DNA of 64,000 nt, taken from Rhynchopus sp. YZ270_cl-10. Taxonomy: Eukaryota > Euglenozoa > Diplonemea > Diplonemida > Diplonemidae. The position numbers and the translations under genes are program-made. Location: NCBI GenBank assembly GCA_964035575.1, contig OZ037837.1:1550001-1614000 (forward strand), written 5' to 3'. The notes under the pieces are model-generated. The model worked only from the letters and a program-made list of their open reading frames with translations. It was not told the origin of the DNA and searched no databases. Every line of letters begins with the position of its first letter. Position 1 is the first letter of the stretch. Shown here piece after piece: positions 9,784-20,190 of the stretch.

Positions 9784-10481
9784 TACGAGGTGTGTAGTGA
9801 CTCACTTTCAGGAAGGGTTTGAAGTACGGACGAGGATGGATGCAATAATTGAAGGGTTGTGTCGAGGGTACTGGGTTGGGTGGGGAGGGCACAAAAAAAA
9901 AGGGTGAGCAAAAAGAGACAAGAGTGCAGCAGTCTTGGGATATGTGCGTAACGACACCTCCCTTGCGAGCACAGACGTAAAGGTTTGAAAACGGTCAAAG
10001 GGTGAGAACACTGCACGTGAGGCTTAGGTTCACTTGGTTTCATAAAAAAATGTGCTGAACAAAAAAATGGAAAAACGAAATGTGTATGCGTTACCTTTTA
10101 GTACGAGGTGTGTAGTGACTCACTTTCAGGAAGGGTTTGAAGTACGGACGAGGATGGATGCAATAATTGAAGGGTTGTGTCGAGGGTACTGGGTTGGGTG
10201 GGGAGGGCACAAAAAAAAAGGGTGAGCAAAAAGAGACAAGAGTGCAGCAGTCTTGGGATATGTGCGTAACGACACCTCCCTTGCGAGCACAGACGTAAAG
10301 GTTTGAAAACGGTCAAAGGGTGAGAACACTGCACGTGAGGCTTAGGTTCACTTGGTTTCATAAAAAAATGTGCTGAACAAAAAAATGGAAAAACGAAATG
10401 TGTATGCGTTACCTTTTAGTACGAGGTGTGTAGTGACTCACTTTCAGGAAGGGTTTGAAGTACGGACGAGGATGGATGCAA
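9784..10481 (+). repeat. 318-bp tandem repeat, 2.2 copies
   Basis: Units start at 9784, 10102 and 10420 with TACGAGGTGTGTAGTGACTC. The first two appear identical over the full 318 bp; the third stops after about 62 bases at GATGCAAT. Near-identity implies very recent duplication. The core GAAGTACGGACGAGGAT recurs near 59733 and, in altered form, near 20463, so the unit holds part of a dispersed repeat. Confidence 0.9.
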
Positions 10482-11002
10482 TCAAGAGAGGGGGTGGCCA
10501 TTGTGGCAACCTCTTTATCAAAAGTTTGACAGCCTTTTTGGGTGGGATTTCTTCCACTTCGAATGTTGTCTCTTTACTAGATAGCTCTCAACGCTCTACG
10601 CCAATAATGCAAGAAAACACAAAAATACAAAAAAATGCATCCCAACCTTCATTGCTTTGACAAACCCCCTACCCCCACACCCACACCCACATTCCAAAAT
10701 ATCCACTTAATGATTTGCCCGACCCCATTGAAATTCACTATTGTGCGGTTTTTTATCAAAAAGTAACTCACAATGAAGTACCAGCTTGGAGCTGTTACGA
10801 AAATAGTGGGATGTCAGAAAACACCATCAGTGTTTGTTGGTTTCTGTTAGGAGACCCTAGGATTTTTGATAAAGAACGTATTCCGTATGCACCATACATC
10901 TGTGCTGGGTAGGGTTGGCAGTCTCCATCCTCATTCCTTCCTGATCAACAGCACAACCCACATGCACACTTCACTTCAGGAAAATATATGTTTTGTTAAG
11001 AA

Positions 11003-11851
11003 ATGCTTTTCCGTCTATGGCTTCTCGCTGTTCTTGTGCAGGTTGCTTTGGGTGCCGTCAGCTCATCTTATAAGTGCTTGGGGAGTGCTGACTGTCGCGC
11101 GTTCGAGGACACACTTGGAACGTGCATCGATGGTGCCTGCTTGTGCAGCGACAAGACGGATTCCTCAGACTACTGCAGCGGGAACACCCCATGGGCATCA
11201 CCGGATGGGCTCATGAAGGTTCTATATGTGATGAGTTTCAGATTGAACTGCAGCTTGGTAGATTTACCTGTGTTGATCGTCGAGGCCGCGCGCGACAAGG
11301 CGTACAGCCTCGGATTCACCCCTCGGACAAACTTTATCTGTAGTTCGACCGTCCCGTACATGATTCTGAGGGGGACTGTTCCCCTCAGCGACATTGCAGC
11401 CATCTCTGACAAGCTCTCGGACGCTGTCGACGAGGTCCTTGTTGAGGGCATCCGCATCAACACCACCACCTCGCTGAAGGAGGGGACTGGCTCCTCGTGC
11501 CCTGCTGTCTCCCCTGTTGCAGAGAGCACCTCAATTGGGTTTTCTTGTGTTGCTCTCTCCTGCGTTTCTGGATACAGATACACCATGCATTCCAACCACA
11601 CGATAGAGTGCGTCGAGAACGACAGTGACGAGCGCCCCCTTTATGTCAAGGTGGCAATAGGGTTTTTAGGGGCTATGGCTGTCTGTGTTTTGCTCATTAT
11701 TTGTATTGGTAGCGGGGGTGGCGGGAGTTCAGGATCAGGATCAGGATCCAGTTCAGGATCAGGTGCAGGCTGGTTCAGAAGAACACGGTATGAAACAAAA
11801 ATGAAACAGTGGGAGGACGGCGGCCGCGATGGCACTGAGCCGCAATTGTAA
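11003..11851 (+). CDS. Type I membrane protein with cysteine-rich ectodomain
   Basis: A 282-residue protein. Residues 1-19 (MLFRLWLLAVLVQVALGAV) form a signal peptide. A cysteine-rich module at about 24-58 (CLGSADC, CIDGACLCSD, YCSG) resembles an EGF or EB module. The rest of the ectodomain has NTT and NHT glycosylation sites. One transmembrane helix lies at about 216-237, followed by a Gly/Ser-rich stretch and a charged tail. An acceptor-like CACTTCAG lies about 24 bases before the ATG, and a tiny upstream frame (MFC, stop at 10997-10999) could lower translation. I do not recognise the family; probably a surface protein. Confidence 0.8.
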   Translation: MLFRLWLLAVLVQVALGAVSSSYKCLGSADCRAFEDTLGTCIDGACLCSDKTDSSDYCSGNTPWASPDGLMKVLYVMSFRLNCSLVDLPVLIVEAARDKAYSLGFTPRTNFICSSTVPYMILRGTVPLSDIAAISDKLSDAVDEVLVEGIRINTTTSLKEGTGSSCPAVSPVAESTSIGFSCVALSCVSGYRYTMHSNHTIECVENDSDERPLYVKVAIGFLGAMAVCVLLIICIGSGGGGSSGSGSGSSSGSGAGWFRRTRYETKMKQWEDGGRDGTEPQL

Positions 11852-12400
11852 GGTGCTGGCAGCTTGCTCGCGTTTTGCAAACCCGTAAACCCGCAAACTT
11901 CTTCTTGGATTTTTGTGAATTTATGTGAATATTTTGGGGTGTCCTAGGGGTACCAGACACTAACACCCACTTTCACATACTTTCACCCCATTTCACCGCA
12001 TTGCACACCATTACAACACTTTGGTGTTTTAGTCTTTACTAAAGTAAACGGAAAGTAGATAATTGGCGTTATTGTTGTTTTGTTTAAGGAGTACACCTAC
12101 GCACTGTTCTCTTCGTCTTTTGTTACTGTTTATACAAGTTGGGCCTAATGCTCGCGCACTGTGTTATGCTCGTATTGTCTGCACATTGTATCCTAGGGCC
12201 GGTTTTTCGCACAGTACCGTCAAGAGAAGTACTGTTGGCAACTAACCTACACCATTACACCTCTTGTTTAGGATACAGCTTTCATACAGCTCACAGTCGC
12301 AGCTTTTAAAGCACATTTTTTATGCGTGTGGCGATTCGTCCTCACTCTTTGTCATCCAACTCAACAGCCTTGGCGTGGGTTGTTTCACGAAATTTGAGGG

Positions 12401-12493
12401 AGAAACAGCTACAGTTTTGTTGAATTGGAGTAGGGGATGCGTCCAATGAATCACGTCGTATAGAAGAGTTCAAGAATGTAGGTTTTATTATTA
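12401..12493 (+). repeat. Dispersed repeat C, copy 2
   Basis: Same core as at 7183-7287: GGGGATGCGTCCAATGAATC then a GAATGTAGGTTTTATTATT-like end, with a shared upstream GAATTGGAGTAG. Confidence 0.65.
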
Positions 12494-12503
12494 TACCTAC
12501 ATG

Positions 12504-12720
12504 CAATGCTAAAAGGAAATTGAACACCGTACCCCTACTCCCATCCTTTTTCCATTTTTCTAATCCGGGGCGGTTGGAGTAGAGCCACATTTCACCGACA
12601 GGTCGAGGTGTGTGCGTTTCACCACAACCTCTCCCTTTTATCTTTATTGTTTTTATTGATTTATTGTTTGCGGGGGTGGGGAACCAACATAGAAAAGAAA
12701 AGTAGGAGTGTGGTTTCAAT
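12504..12720 (+). repeat. Duplicated segment, uninterrupted copy
   Basis: Begins CAATGCTAAAAGGAAATTGA and ends GAGTGTGGTTTCAAT. The paralogous copy at 12876-13262 holds the same sequence with a MITE inserted after GAACAC, so this copy is the empty-site reference. A weaker partial match (GGAGTAGAGCTACATTTCAC) occurs near 44409. Confidence 0.85.
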
Positions 12721-12900
12721 TTTTTGAGACCAGCATGAACTGCAGTGCTGCAGACTGCGATGGCATACTCGCTTGTTTCTTGTTCTTCTGCCACAGACTT
12801 GCCCTGACCTTTTATACCTTTACCTGTTTACCGCGGGGTTTTTGCGCTACTTCATCTTTTGTGTATGATTCCACGCAATGCTAAAAGGAAATTGAACACT

Positions 12901-13078
12901 GTTGGTGCTATCCGGGCGGGGGGGGGTTTCACAACTTTTCAGAAATTTTCACTTTCACAACCCTACCCACACACGTTGTTTTCTAAAACCCCTTCCCCGG
13001 ATAGCACTATTGCTTTTATCTATTCAAAAAAAAAATATTTATTTATCAAAAATCCCCCGGGATACGGATAGCACTAAC
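12901..13078. mobile_element. MITE, 178 bp, in the duplicated segment
   Basis: Ends are GTTGGTGCTATCCG and CGGATAGCACTAAC, a 14-bp terminal inverted repeat with one mismatch. The paralogue at 12504-12720 lacks it: GAACAC joins directly to CGTACCCC. A duplicated AC is the likeliest target-site repeat, but one base at each edge is ambiguous. No coding capacity. Its A/T-rich 3' half recurs in reverse complement at about 62224-62273. Confidence 0.8.
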
Positions 13079-13583
13079 CGTACCCCTACTCCCTTCCTTT
13101 TTCTATTCTGGGGAGGTTGGAGTAGATTCACATTTCACCGACAGGTCGAGGTGTGTGCGTTTCACCACAACCTCTCCCTTTTGTCTTTATTGTTTTTATT
13201 GCTTCATTGTTTGCGGGGGTGGGGGAACAACATAGAAAAGAAAAGTAGGAGTGCGGTTTCATTTTTTTTCTTTTTGACACCTTCTTTTGGTTTTTCCCTA
13301 CATATGATTTTCCCTACGTGAAAATCATGCGAATATTTCCCCGAGAGCCGTAGGCACCGTCCAGGACTGCAACTTAATTTTTTTCTCCGCCATTTTTCAT
13401 TTTTTTTCTCTGCAACAAATGGTTTGCGGAGTGACTCTGATGTAAAGAAGCACTACATTGCCTTGGCACAACCCCCTACCCCCACACACCCACATTCCAG
13501 AACACACATCCCCACCCCCTCACCCCCTCCTCCTCCCCTCCTCCCCTCCTCCCCTCCTCCTCCCCTCCTCCTCCCCCTCTTCA

Positions 13584-14006
13584 ATGGAGCGCAGGGCACA
13601 GCCTGCTCGGGTGTCTTCTGTTCGTGAGATGTTCAAGGAAGAGAGGCAGATGCGTAGGGAGCAAGTGTGCGAGGAGAACGCAGATGAGTGCACACGTCTG
13701 CAGGAGGCCTTAGAAGGGGGAGGTGACGGGCGGGCAGCAGAGGTGGCCGCGAAAAGGCGCCGGACGAAGCCCGCACACCAGCAGGCCTTTCTGCGGGCGT
13801 GGAGCTCTAAGGCACCTTGCTCGCTGGACGACACCCCCGCAGGGTCAGTTCACGCTGCTTCCTTCGCCCCGGCTCCAACATCAGCACCCCCACAGCTGTG
13901 CTGTGTCTGCAGCTGTCTTGCTCCCTACGCCTGCCCGAGGTGCACCCGGCACTACTGCTGTATCAAATGTCGCGACAAACACGAAACAGTCATCTGCCTT
14001 ATGTAG
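13584..14006 (+). CDS. ZNHIT1: HIT zinc-finger protein, ZNHIT1/VPS71/SWC6-like
   Basis: A 140-residue protein when started at 13584; the open frame runs upstream only through a proline/serine-coding pyrimidine tract. The basic, glutamine-rich N-terminal half ends in RRTKPAHQQAFLRAW. The C-terminal 35 residues are a zf-HIT domain: CCVC, CPRC, YCCIKC and RDKHETVICLM. The position of the finger at the very C-terminus, the HETxCL ending and the total length match animal ZNHIT1 (154 residues). In known organisms this subunit of the SWR1/SRCAP remodeller helps exchange H2A for H2A.Z in the nucleus. ZNHIT3 is a less likely alternative, its finger being N-terminal. Confidence 0.82.
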   Translation: MERRAQPARVSSVREMFKEERQMRREQVCEENADECTRLQEALEGGGDGRAAEVAAKRRRTKPAHQQAFLRAWSSKAPCSLDDTPAGSVHAASFAPAPTSAPPQLCCVCSCLAPYACPRCTRHYCCIKCRDKHETVICLM

Positions 14007-14790
14007 ACACAATACAGTATCGAAGAAACGTTGCCACAGAAGCTCAGTGAAATGCATCTCTTCTGTGGGTCAGGGTTGGTTGCAGGCGACGCTTGCTCAC
14101 ACATCCCGCCAACATAACCATACCATGGAAACGGTGCTCAAAGCGGTGTGAGGTGGGTTGCATCTCAGCAGGGAGGTGGAGGAGGAGGAGTCCCTTAGGG
14201 AGTGCTGTGGGTTGTGTTGTATGTACATCAGAGGCGCGTGATCATGTTGCAATTAACTAACAGAGCTGGGAGAAGAGAAGTAAGCAGGTGAGCATTAATT
14301 CGTTTACTACAACGTATGCACAGCATCAGGGGGTAGAGTCGGGCAACAACAGAACACCGAACGATGCAATAAAGTAGTACAGGTCTGCACCCCTTCGGGT
14401 GATTGCGTGAAGAGCTCGTAAGAGAAGCAGTACTGAGGCAGTCAAGATTCAGGTGAAATGGTTTTGCATTATTTTCTGTGAACCTCAAGATGCGTAATGA
14501 AGCAGATCTTTTTGAAGTCGTCGCAGCTGTAGCCGCTTTGGGTGGAAGAGAAGACATTTGTGCCAACTGGAGTTGCTGTCGAAGTCTCCGCATGGGGGTC
14601 TAACATTGCAGGATGGGGTGGGGTGCTCCAGGCAGAGCAGTCGGTAGCATCGGTGGTTGGCACCCCAGTGTACCTGGAAGGGTGGGTGCACTGCTTCTGT
14701 AGGAGGCTTTGGTGTTGTACGATTTGATGCATCGGTGAGAGGTGTATGGGGTGTGGGGTGGGTGTGGTTGGCAAAGAGCAATAACTTAGC

Positions 14791-15127
14791 ATGTGTGGGG
14801 AGTTGTTTTTGGGATTAATCAGCGTGGTGATGACTGCGCTTTGTTCAGGTGAAGCATGCGAGACGTCTTGGTTGTCTTTGGATAGGATTTGGTGCAAGGT
14901 TAGGTGCACCCGGTGCACGTCGTGTAAAGGTACACTGTCAGAGAGGGCTTTGTATTTCAAGTGAACTTTGAATTTTAAGGTGTTGTTCAGGTGTGGGGTG
15001 TGGTGTGTGTACTTTCAACTTCTCTTTTCAATGTGATGATTCTACGTTTCGCACTGTTGTTGCGTTCATCGCCCTTTCTGTTATGTCTCCTTTTCCTAGC
15101 AGCATTCCTCCCCATCTCTATCGCAAC
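14791..15127 (+). repeat. Duplicated 5' flank of TRIM-like genes, copy in front of the gene at 15523
   Basis: Nearly identical to 17868-18197, including GGGATTAATCAGCGTGGTGA and AAGCATGCGAGACGTCTTGG. Likely carries the promoter. It differs from the other copy by a 14-bp indel near 14882. Confidence 0.85.
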
Positions 15128-15128
15128 T

Positions 15129-15297
15129 GAACAAGATAAAACAAAAAGCTCGCGTTTCTTTTATCGAACAGATTTTGTCCTCCGCCCCGTACCCAAAACG
15201 TAAACACCACTTTGAATCAGAAAAAATATTTTCCTCTCCTTTTTTTCTTCCACACGCGCTGCTTGTGTTCGCTTAGTTTTATCAAAAAGCTTTCCCT
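15129..15297 (+). repeat. Dispersed repeat A, copy 2
   Basis: Starts GAACAAGATAAAACAAAAAG and ends TATCAAAAAGCTTTCCC. The paralogous flank at 18.2 kb lacks it: there ATCGCAACGAAG leads almost directly to CAGGCTTCTGCCAACA. This supports repeat A as an inserted element. Confidence 0.75.
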
Positions 15298-15522
15298 GCC
15301 ATCACGATGTTTCGTGTTTGCCACAGACGACGCTTTTGTCGTTACAAAGAGGCTAAAGGCTTCTGCCAACATTGCACACACCCTGGTTACTCACGAAGGT
15401 GCTGAGGAGATTGGAACACAGTTAAGTGTAAATGCTGTCACCACTCTGTTTCCATCCCATAAACACACACCCAACCCCTTCCAGACACCCCTGCACCCTC
15501 CCACCTCTTCGAAACACACAAC

Positions 15523-17205
15523 ATGGTGTCTGACACGCAGCCCACCGCACCACAGATGCCGAGCTGTGAGAACTGTGGCGTGCCTGCACAGCTGCAGTGC
15601 GGGAACTGCACGGAGTTGTTCTTCTGCGACACACCTGCATGCTTCGAAGTGTTCCACCCAAGGGCGCGTGACCGTGAGGCACATCGCGCTTCTGTGACTG
15701 CGTACGGGACATCGTCGAAGTGTGCACAGCACCCAGGCCAAGAGCTGTCCCTCGTCTGTGAAGACCCTGCGTGTGGAGACGCGTTGATCTGCATACACTG
15801 TGCTTACTTCGGACATACGGGACACAAGACAGTTGACATCACGGACTACATGAAACGCCAGCGCAACACCCTCTGCTCACACGTGGCAGACCTGACAACA
15901 CAGCGGACTGCTGCAGAGGAGAAGTGCCGTGTGCTTGAGGCACTCCCACCCACGGAGGACAGGTACAAAGACCTTCTCCTTCAGACACACGTCGGGCACT
16001 TCGTGATGCGTGAGGATGTGTCGCGCAGCGAAGTCGTGTGTGAGGAGGAGGTGGCACGGAGCTTCCTCACACAGGCACTCAGTCGTGAAGGGGAGGTGTG
16101 TGCGCTGAAGACGTTTGTTGCGAAGGCAGGACACATGATTGCTGAGTGCGAGGCGGTGTGCCAGCTTGGGGACGACCAGGTGCTGCGTGTGGTCACAGAG
16201 TCGCAGGCCGTTGTGCGGAGCATCAACAGCATGGCAGCGAGTGGAGACCGCCACCGCCTTGTGGGTGCTGCAGACCCACACACAACGTTTTCCCTGAAGC
16301 TGCCTGTTTCGAACGTGCACGACGCCCTTGTCCAGATGTCTGCGCTTTTTGTGCCTGTCTTTGTGCAGGGGTTGGATGGAGTGGAACACGAGATTGAGGT
16401 GAGTGTGGATGACACGGGCAGGGACTTGTTTCGGAAGGTGGCGTCTGCAGTGGGGTTGCGTGAAGGCTGCTTCGACATGACTTTCAGAGATGAAGTGATT
16501 GCAGAAGCAGAGGACGTGGTGCAGCTGAGGGGTCACAGGGTTGTTGTAACGCAGACCAAGACACAGAGGACGAAGCAGGATGCTATTGCAGCACTTCATG
16601 CGTTGGGTGATACAACACTTACATCACAAAGGTTGGAGCAGGTGACTGATCAAGGAAGTGATCCGAAGGTAGCTTGCTTGCTCCTGCAGGCAGGGGTTGT
16701 GACTGCGATTCCGAACAACTTCTTCTCGCGTACTGCAGTGACGTGCATTGATCTCAGTCATGCGTCTGCTGTGACTGCGATTGGGGAGGAATTTCTTAGT
16801 AGCTGCACAGCTTTGACCAAGGTTGATCTGAGTGGATTGCAAGCTGTCACCGTGATTGGGGACTCGTTCCTCCTCGGGTGCACATCATTGTCGACAGTTG
16901 ACCTAAGTGGATTTCAAGCTGTCACCTCGATTGGGAATGAGTTCGTCTCCGAGTGCCGCTCTTTGTTGACAGTTGATCTCAGCACATTCCAAAGTGTCAC
17001 TTCGATTGGCAAGTGGTTCCTCTCCGACTGCGATTCATTGTCTACCGTTGACCTGAATGGATTGCGAGCTGTCAACCACATATGCAACGATGATCCCTTT
17101 GACCTTTGCGGTTTCCTGGTTAATTGCCCAGCGTTGAAGACCTTGCATGGAAAGGACAGGTGCAGCAAAGTTGTCCTACGCGAGGTACAGAAATTAGGCC
17201 TTTGA
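15523..17205 (+). CDS. TRIM-like protein, copy 2, without the N-terminal NLS
   Basis: A 560-residue paralogue of the protein at 7414, nearly identical through the fingers, coiled coil and ubiquitin-like domain. It starts at MVSDTQP, matching residue 31 of copy 1, so the KKARVD segment is missing. The DNA shows why: copies 1 and 3 carry the direct repeat CCTGCACCCTCCCACCTC about 90 bp apart, and copy 2 keeps only one. B-box-like fingers at about 15-105, Ubl at about 279-346, then about six LRRs with a distinct last repeat (AVNHICNDDPFDLCGFL). It ends KVVLREVQKLGL like copy 3, not copy 1. Confidence 0.87.
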   Translation: MVSDTQPTAPQMPSCENCGVPAQLQCGNCTELFFCDTPACFEVFHPRARDREAHRASVTAYGTSSKCAQHPGQELSLVCEDPACGDALICIHCAYFGHTGHKTVDITDYMKRQRNTLCSHVADLTTQRTAAEEKCRVLEALPPTEDRYKDLLLQTHVGHFVMREDVSRSEVVCEEEVARSFLTQALSREGEVCALKTFVAKAGHMIAECEAVCQLGDDQVLRVVTESQAVVRSINSMAASGDRHRLVGAADPHTTFSLKLPVSNVHDALVQMSALFVPVFVQGLDGVEHEIEVSVDDTGRDLFRKVASAVGLREGCFDMTFRDEVIAEAEDVVQLRGHRVVVTQTKTQRTKQDAIAALHALGDTTLTSQRLEQVTDQGSDPKVACLLLQAGVVTAIPNNFFSRTAVTCIDLSHASAVTAIGEEFLSSCTALTKVDLSGLQAVTVIGDSFLLGCTSLSTVDLSGFQAVTSIGNEFVSECRSLLTVDLSTFQSVTSIGKWFLSDCDSLSTVDLNGLRAVNHICNDDPFDLCGFLVNCPALKTLHGKDRCSKVVLREVQKLGL

Positions 17206-18376
17206 CAAGCAAGAAAAAGTTCACTGCACAGGGGTTGTTGTGAGTCTTCTCGCCTCGCACGTGTGAGCTGCTGCACCGTAACGACACTGGCGATAATGGG
17301 TGGGAAGGGACAAAAATAAGGAGGGTTCACAAAAATGGGTTTGGCGTTTTGGGGTGGGTTTGGGTGAGACAAGGTCAGGGTGATTGGTAGGATGTGAAGT
17401 GTGTGCACTGCATTGGTTTTCATTAGTGCATTGTGAGGTGTGATCTGGTTCATGGAATCGTTAGGCGATGCAAAAGAATGGTACAGTCAAGGTTTTGTTA
17501 CGTGTATTACACTTGACGAACGTTTTCTCTTTTCTTCTTCTGGGATATGACTCTTGTGTTCATATCTTCGGAAATCTTTTACTTTTTCGCCAAGACGACT
17601 CTCATGTGCTCCTCACCACCACACCTACGTCAACAACAGGTAAGACCTATTGGTGTGGGAGGGTTTGGGGTTTCTTCTTTCTCTCAGTGAAGTCTTGAAC
17701 AAGTTTGAGATGAGTTTTACATATTTTTCAGACCAGAGAAGTAGTGAGATAAGCTAGCCACTTGTTTTACGTTATGTAAAAATTTATGTTTGCGTTATGT
17801 ACTAATCATCAGATACACTCCATCCACTCCTATGTGCGGGGGTGTTTGTCGAGGAGGAATAATTAAGCATGTTTGGGGAGTTGTTTTTGGGATTAATCAG
17901 CGTGGTGATGACTGTGCTTTGTTCAGGTGAAGCATGCGAGACGTCTTGGTTGTCTTTGCATTTGGTGCAAGGTTAGGTGCACCTGGTGCACGTCATGTAG
18001 AGTTACACTGTCAGAGAGGGCTTTGTATTTCAAGTGAACTTTCAATTTGAAGGTGTTGTTCAGGTGTGGGGTGTGGTGTGTGTACTTTCAACTTCTCTTT
18101 TCAATGTGATGATTCTACGTTTCGCACTGTTGTTGCGTTCATCACCCTTTCTGTTATGTCTCCTTTTCCTAGCAGCATCCCTCCCATCCCTATCGCAACG
18201 AAGAAACAAAAAAGCAAAACAGGCTTCTGCCAACATTTCACACACCCTGGTTACTCACGAAGGTGCTGAGGAGATTGTGAACACAGTTAAGTATAAATGC
18301 TGTCACCACTCTGTTTCTATCCCATAAACACACACCCAACCCCTTCCAGACACCCCTGCACCCTCACCTCCATAAA
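17206..18376. other. Intergenic region between TRIM-like copies 2 and 3
   Basis: No gene seen. Its first 125 bp match the 3' flank of copy 3 (20066-20186); 17868-18197 is the duplicated 5' flank, with the flank motif at 18002. So copies 2 and 3 form a tandem duplication with a period of about 2.9 kb. Confidence 0.7.
17868..18197 (+). repeat. Duplicated 5' flank of TRIM-like genes, copy in front of the gene at 18377
   Basis: Partner of 14791-15127. It lacks the repeat-A insertion and so shows the older arrangement. Confidence 0.85.
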
Positions 18377-20065
18377 ATGAAGCGTTCCTCCGTGACTGAG
18401 TCCCCCACCACAAAGAAGGCCCGGGTGGACGGCCCTGCACCCTCCCACCTCTCCGAAACACACAATGTGGGTGCCACGCAGCCCACCGCACCACAGATGC
18501 CGAGCTGTGAGAACTGTGGCGTGCCTGCACAGCTGCAGTGCGGGATCTGCAAGGAGCTGTTCTTCTGCGACACACCTGCGTGCTTCGAAGTGTTCCACTC
18601 ATCCATGCGGCCACGTGACCGTGAGGCACATCGCGCTTCTGTGACTCCGTACGGGACGTCGTCGAAGTGTGCACATCACCCAGGACAAGAGCTGTCACTC
18701 GTCTGTGAAGACCCTGCATGTGGAGACACGTTGATCTGCTTGCGTTGTGCGTACGTCGGACATACGGGACACAAGACAGTTGACATCACGGACTACATGA
18801 AACGCCAGCGTGACACCCTCTGCTCACACGCGACAGACCTGACAGCACAGCGGACTGCTGCAGAGGAGAAGTGCCGTGTGCTTGAGGCACTCCCACCCAC
18901 AGAGGACAGGTACAAAGACCTTCTCCTGCAGACACACGTCGGGCACTTCGTGATGCGTGAGGATGTGTCGCGCAGCGAAGTCGTGTGTGAGGAGGAGGTG
19001 GCACGGAGCTTCCTCACACAGGCACTCAGTCGTGAAGGGGAGGTGTGTGCGCTGAAGACGTTTGTTGCGAAGGCAGGACACATGATTGCTGAGTGCGAGG
19101 CGGTGTGCCAGCTTGGGGACGACCAGGTGCTGCGTGTGGTCACAGAGTCGCAGGCCGTTGTGCGGAGCATCAACAGCATGGCAGCGAGTGGAGACCGCCA
19201 CCGCCTTGTGGGTGCTGCACACCCACACGCAACGTTTTCCCTGAAGCTGCCTGTTTCGAACGTGCACGACGCCCTTGTCCAGATGTCTGCGCTTTTTGTG
19301 CCTGTCCTTGTGCAGGGGTTGGATGGAGCAGAACACGAGATTGAGGTGAGTGTGGATGACACGGGCAGGGACTTGCGTCGGAAGGTGGCGTCTGCAGTGG
19401 GGTTGCGTGAAGGCTGCTTCGACATGACTTTCAGAGATGAAGTGATTGCAGAAGGAGAGGACGTGGTGCAGCTGAGGGGTCACAGGGTTGTTGTAACGCA
19501 GACCAACACAGAGAAGAGGAAGCAAGATGCCATTGCAGCACTTCGTGCGTTGGGTGAGAGAAGACTTACATCAGAAAGGTTTTGGCAGGTGCGTGATCCG
19601 AAGGTGGCTTGCTTGTTCCTGCAGGCACAAGTTGTGACTGCGATTCCAGACAACTTCTTCTCGAGAACTAGAGTGACGTGCATTGATCTCAGTCATGCGT
19701 CTGCTGTGACTGCGATTAGGGGCGAGTTTCTTAGTCACTGCACAGCTTTGACTGATGTTGATCTGAGTGGATTACAATCTGTCACCTGGATTGGGGATTA
19801 TTTTCTCTCCGGGTGCACATCATTGTTGACAGTTGACCTCAGCGCATTCCAAAGTGTCACCACTCTTGGGGATTTTTTCCTCTGCGGGTGCACTTCATTG
19901 TCGACAGTTGATCTGAGTGGATTGCGAGCTGTCACCGAGATATGGATCGAGGATCCCTCGGACCCTTTAGACTTCATGTCCAAGTGCCCAGCGTTGAAGA
20001 CCCTGCATGGAAAGGACAGGTGCAGCAATGTTGTCCTACGCGAGGTACAGAAATTAGGCCTTTGA
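18377..20065 (+). CDS. TRIM-like protein, copy 3, with the N-terminal NLS
   Basis: A 562-residue paralogue with the MKRSSV start and KKARVD segment of copy 1 and the C-terminus of copy 2. Two zinc fingers (about 43-135), helical stretch, ubiquitin-like domain (about 308-374; DTGRDLRRKVASAVGL), linker, then five or six LRRs. The linker lacks a few residues found in the other copies (WQVRDPKVACL instead of EQVSDEGSDPKVACL). The mixture of copy-1 and copy-2 features suggests gene conversion. Intact. Confidence 0.87.
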   Translation: MKRSSVTESPTTKKARVDGPAPSHLSETHNVGATQPTAPQMPSCENCGVPAQLQCGICKELFFCDTPACFEVFHSSMRPRDREAHRASVTPYGTSSKCAHHPGQELSLVCEDPACGDTLICLRCAYVGHTGHKTVDITDYMKRQRDTLCSHATDLTAQRTAAEEKCRVLEALPPTEDRYKDLLLQTHVGHFVMREDVSRSEVVCEEEVARSFLTQALSREGEVCALKTFVAKAGHMIAECEAVCQLGDDQVLRVVTESQAVVRSINSMAASGDRHRLVGAAHPHATFSLKLPVSNVHDALVQMSALFVPVLVQGLDGAEHEIEVSVDDTGRDLRRKVASAVGLREGCFDMTFRDEVIAEGEDVVQLRGHRVVVTQTNTEKRKQDAIAALRALGERRLTSERFWQVRDPKVACLFLQAQVVTAIPDNFFSRTRVTCIDLSHASAVTAIRGEFLSHCTALTDVDLSGLQSVTWIGDYFLSGCTSLLTVDLSAFQSVTTLGDFFLCGCTSLSTVDLSGLRAVTEIWIEDPSDPLDFMSKCPALKTLHGKDRCSNVVLREVQKLGL

Positions 20066-20190
20066 CAAGCAAGAAAAAGTTCACTGCACAGGAGTTGTTG
20101 TGAGTCTTCTCGCCTCGCACGTGTGAGCTGCTGCACCGTAACGACACTGGCGATAATGGGTGGGAAGGGACAAAAATAAGGAGGGGCTTT

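Larger units (their letters stand above)
9250..11002. other. Intergenic region between TRIM-like copy 1 and the membrane protein
   Basis: No gene seen. It contains the flank motif at 9594-9624, a 318-bp tandem repeat (9784-10481), and near 10657 a 40-base C/A-rich stretch that recurs near 13456, in each case upstream of a gene. A short upstream frame (10988-10999, three codons and a stop) lies just before the start at 11003. Confidence 0.6.
11852..13583. other. Intergenic region with a duplicated segment and a MITE
   Basis: No gene seen. Contains repeat C copy 2 and two copies of a roughly 215-bp segment (12504-12720; 12876-13262), the second split by a MITE. A C/A-rich stretch at 13456-13505 ends in an acceptor-like CCCACATTCCAG and is followed by a pyrimidine tract before the next gene. 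Confidence 0.6.
14007..15522. other. Intergenic region before TRIM-like copy 2
   Basis: No gene seen; weak reverse-strand frames at 14.2-15.0 kb have no recognisable domains. The stretch 14791-15127 is a near copy of 17868-18197, so it is the duplicated 5' flank of the TRIM-like genes, with the flank motif at 14929. Repeat A is inserted at 15129 relative to the copy-3 flank. Confidence 0.6.

Noticed and set aside
13458-13583. N-terminal extension of the ZNHIT1-like protein
   Set aside because: It translates a pyrimidine-rich 5' tract into Pro/Ser runs; the ATG at 13584 gives the family's usual length.
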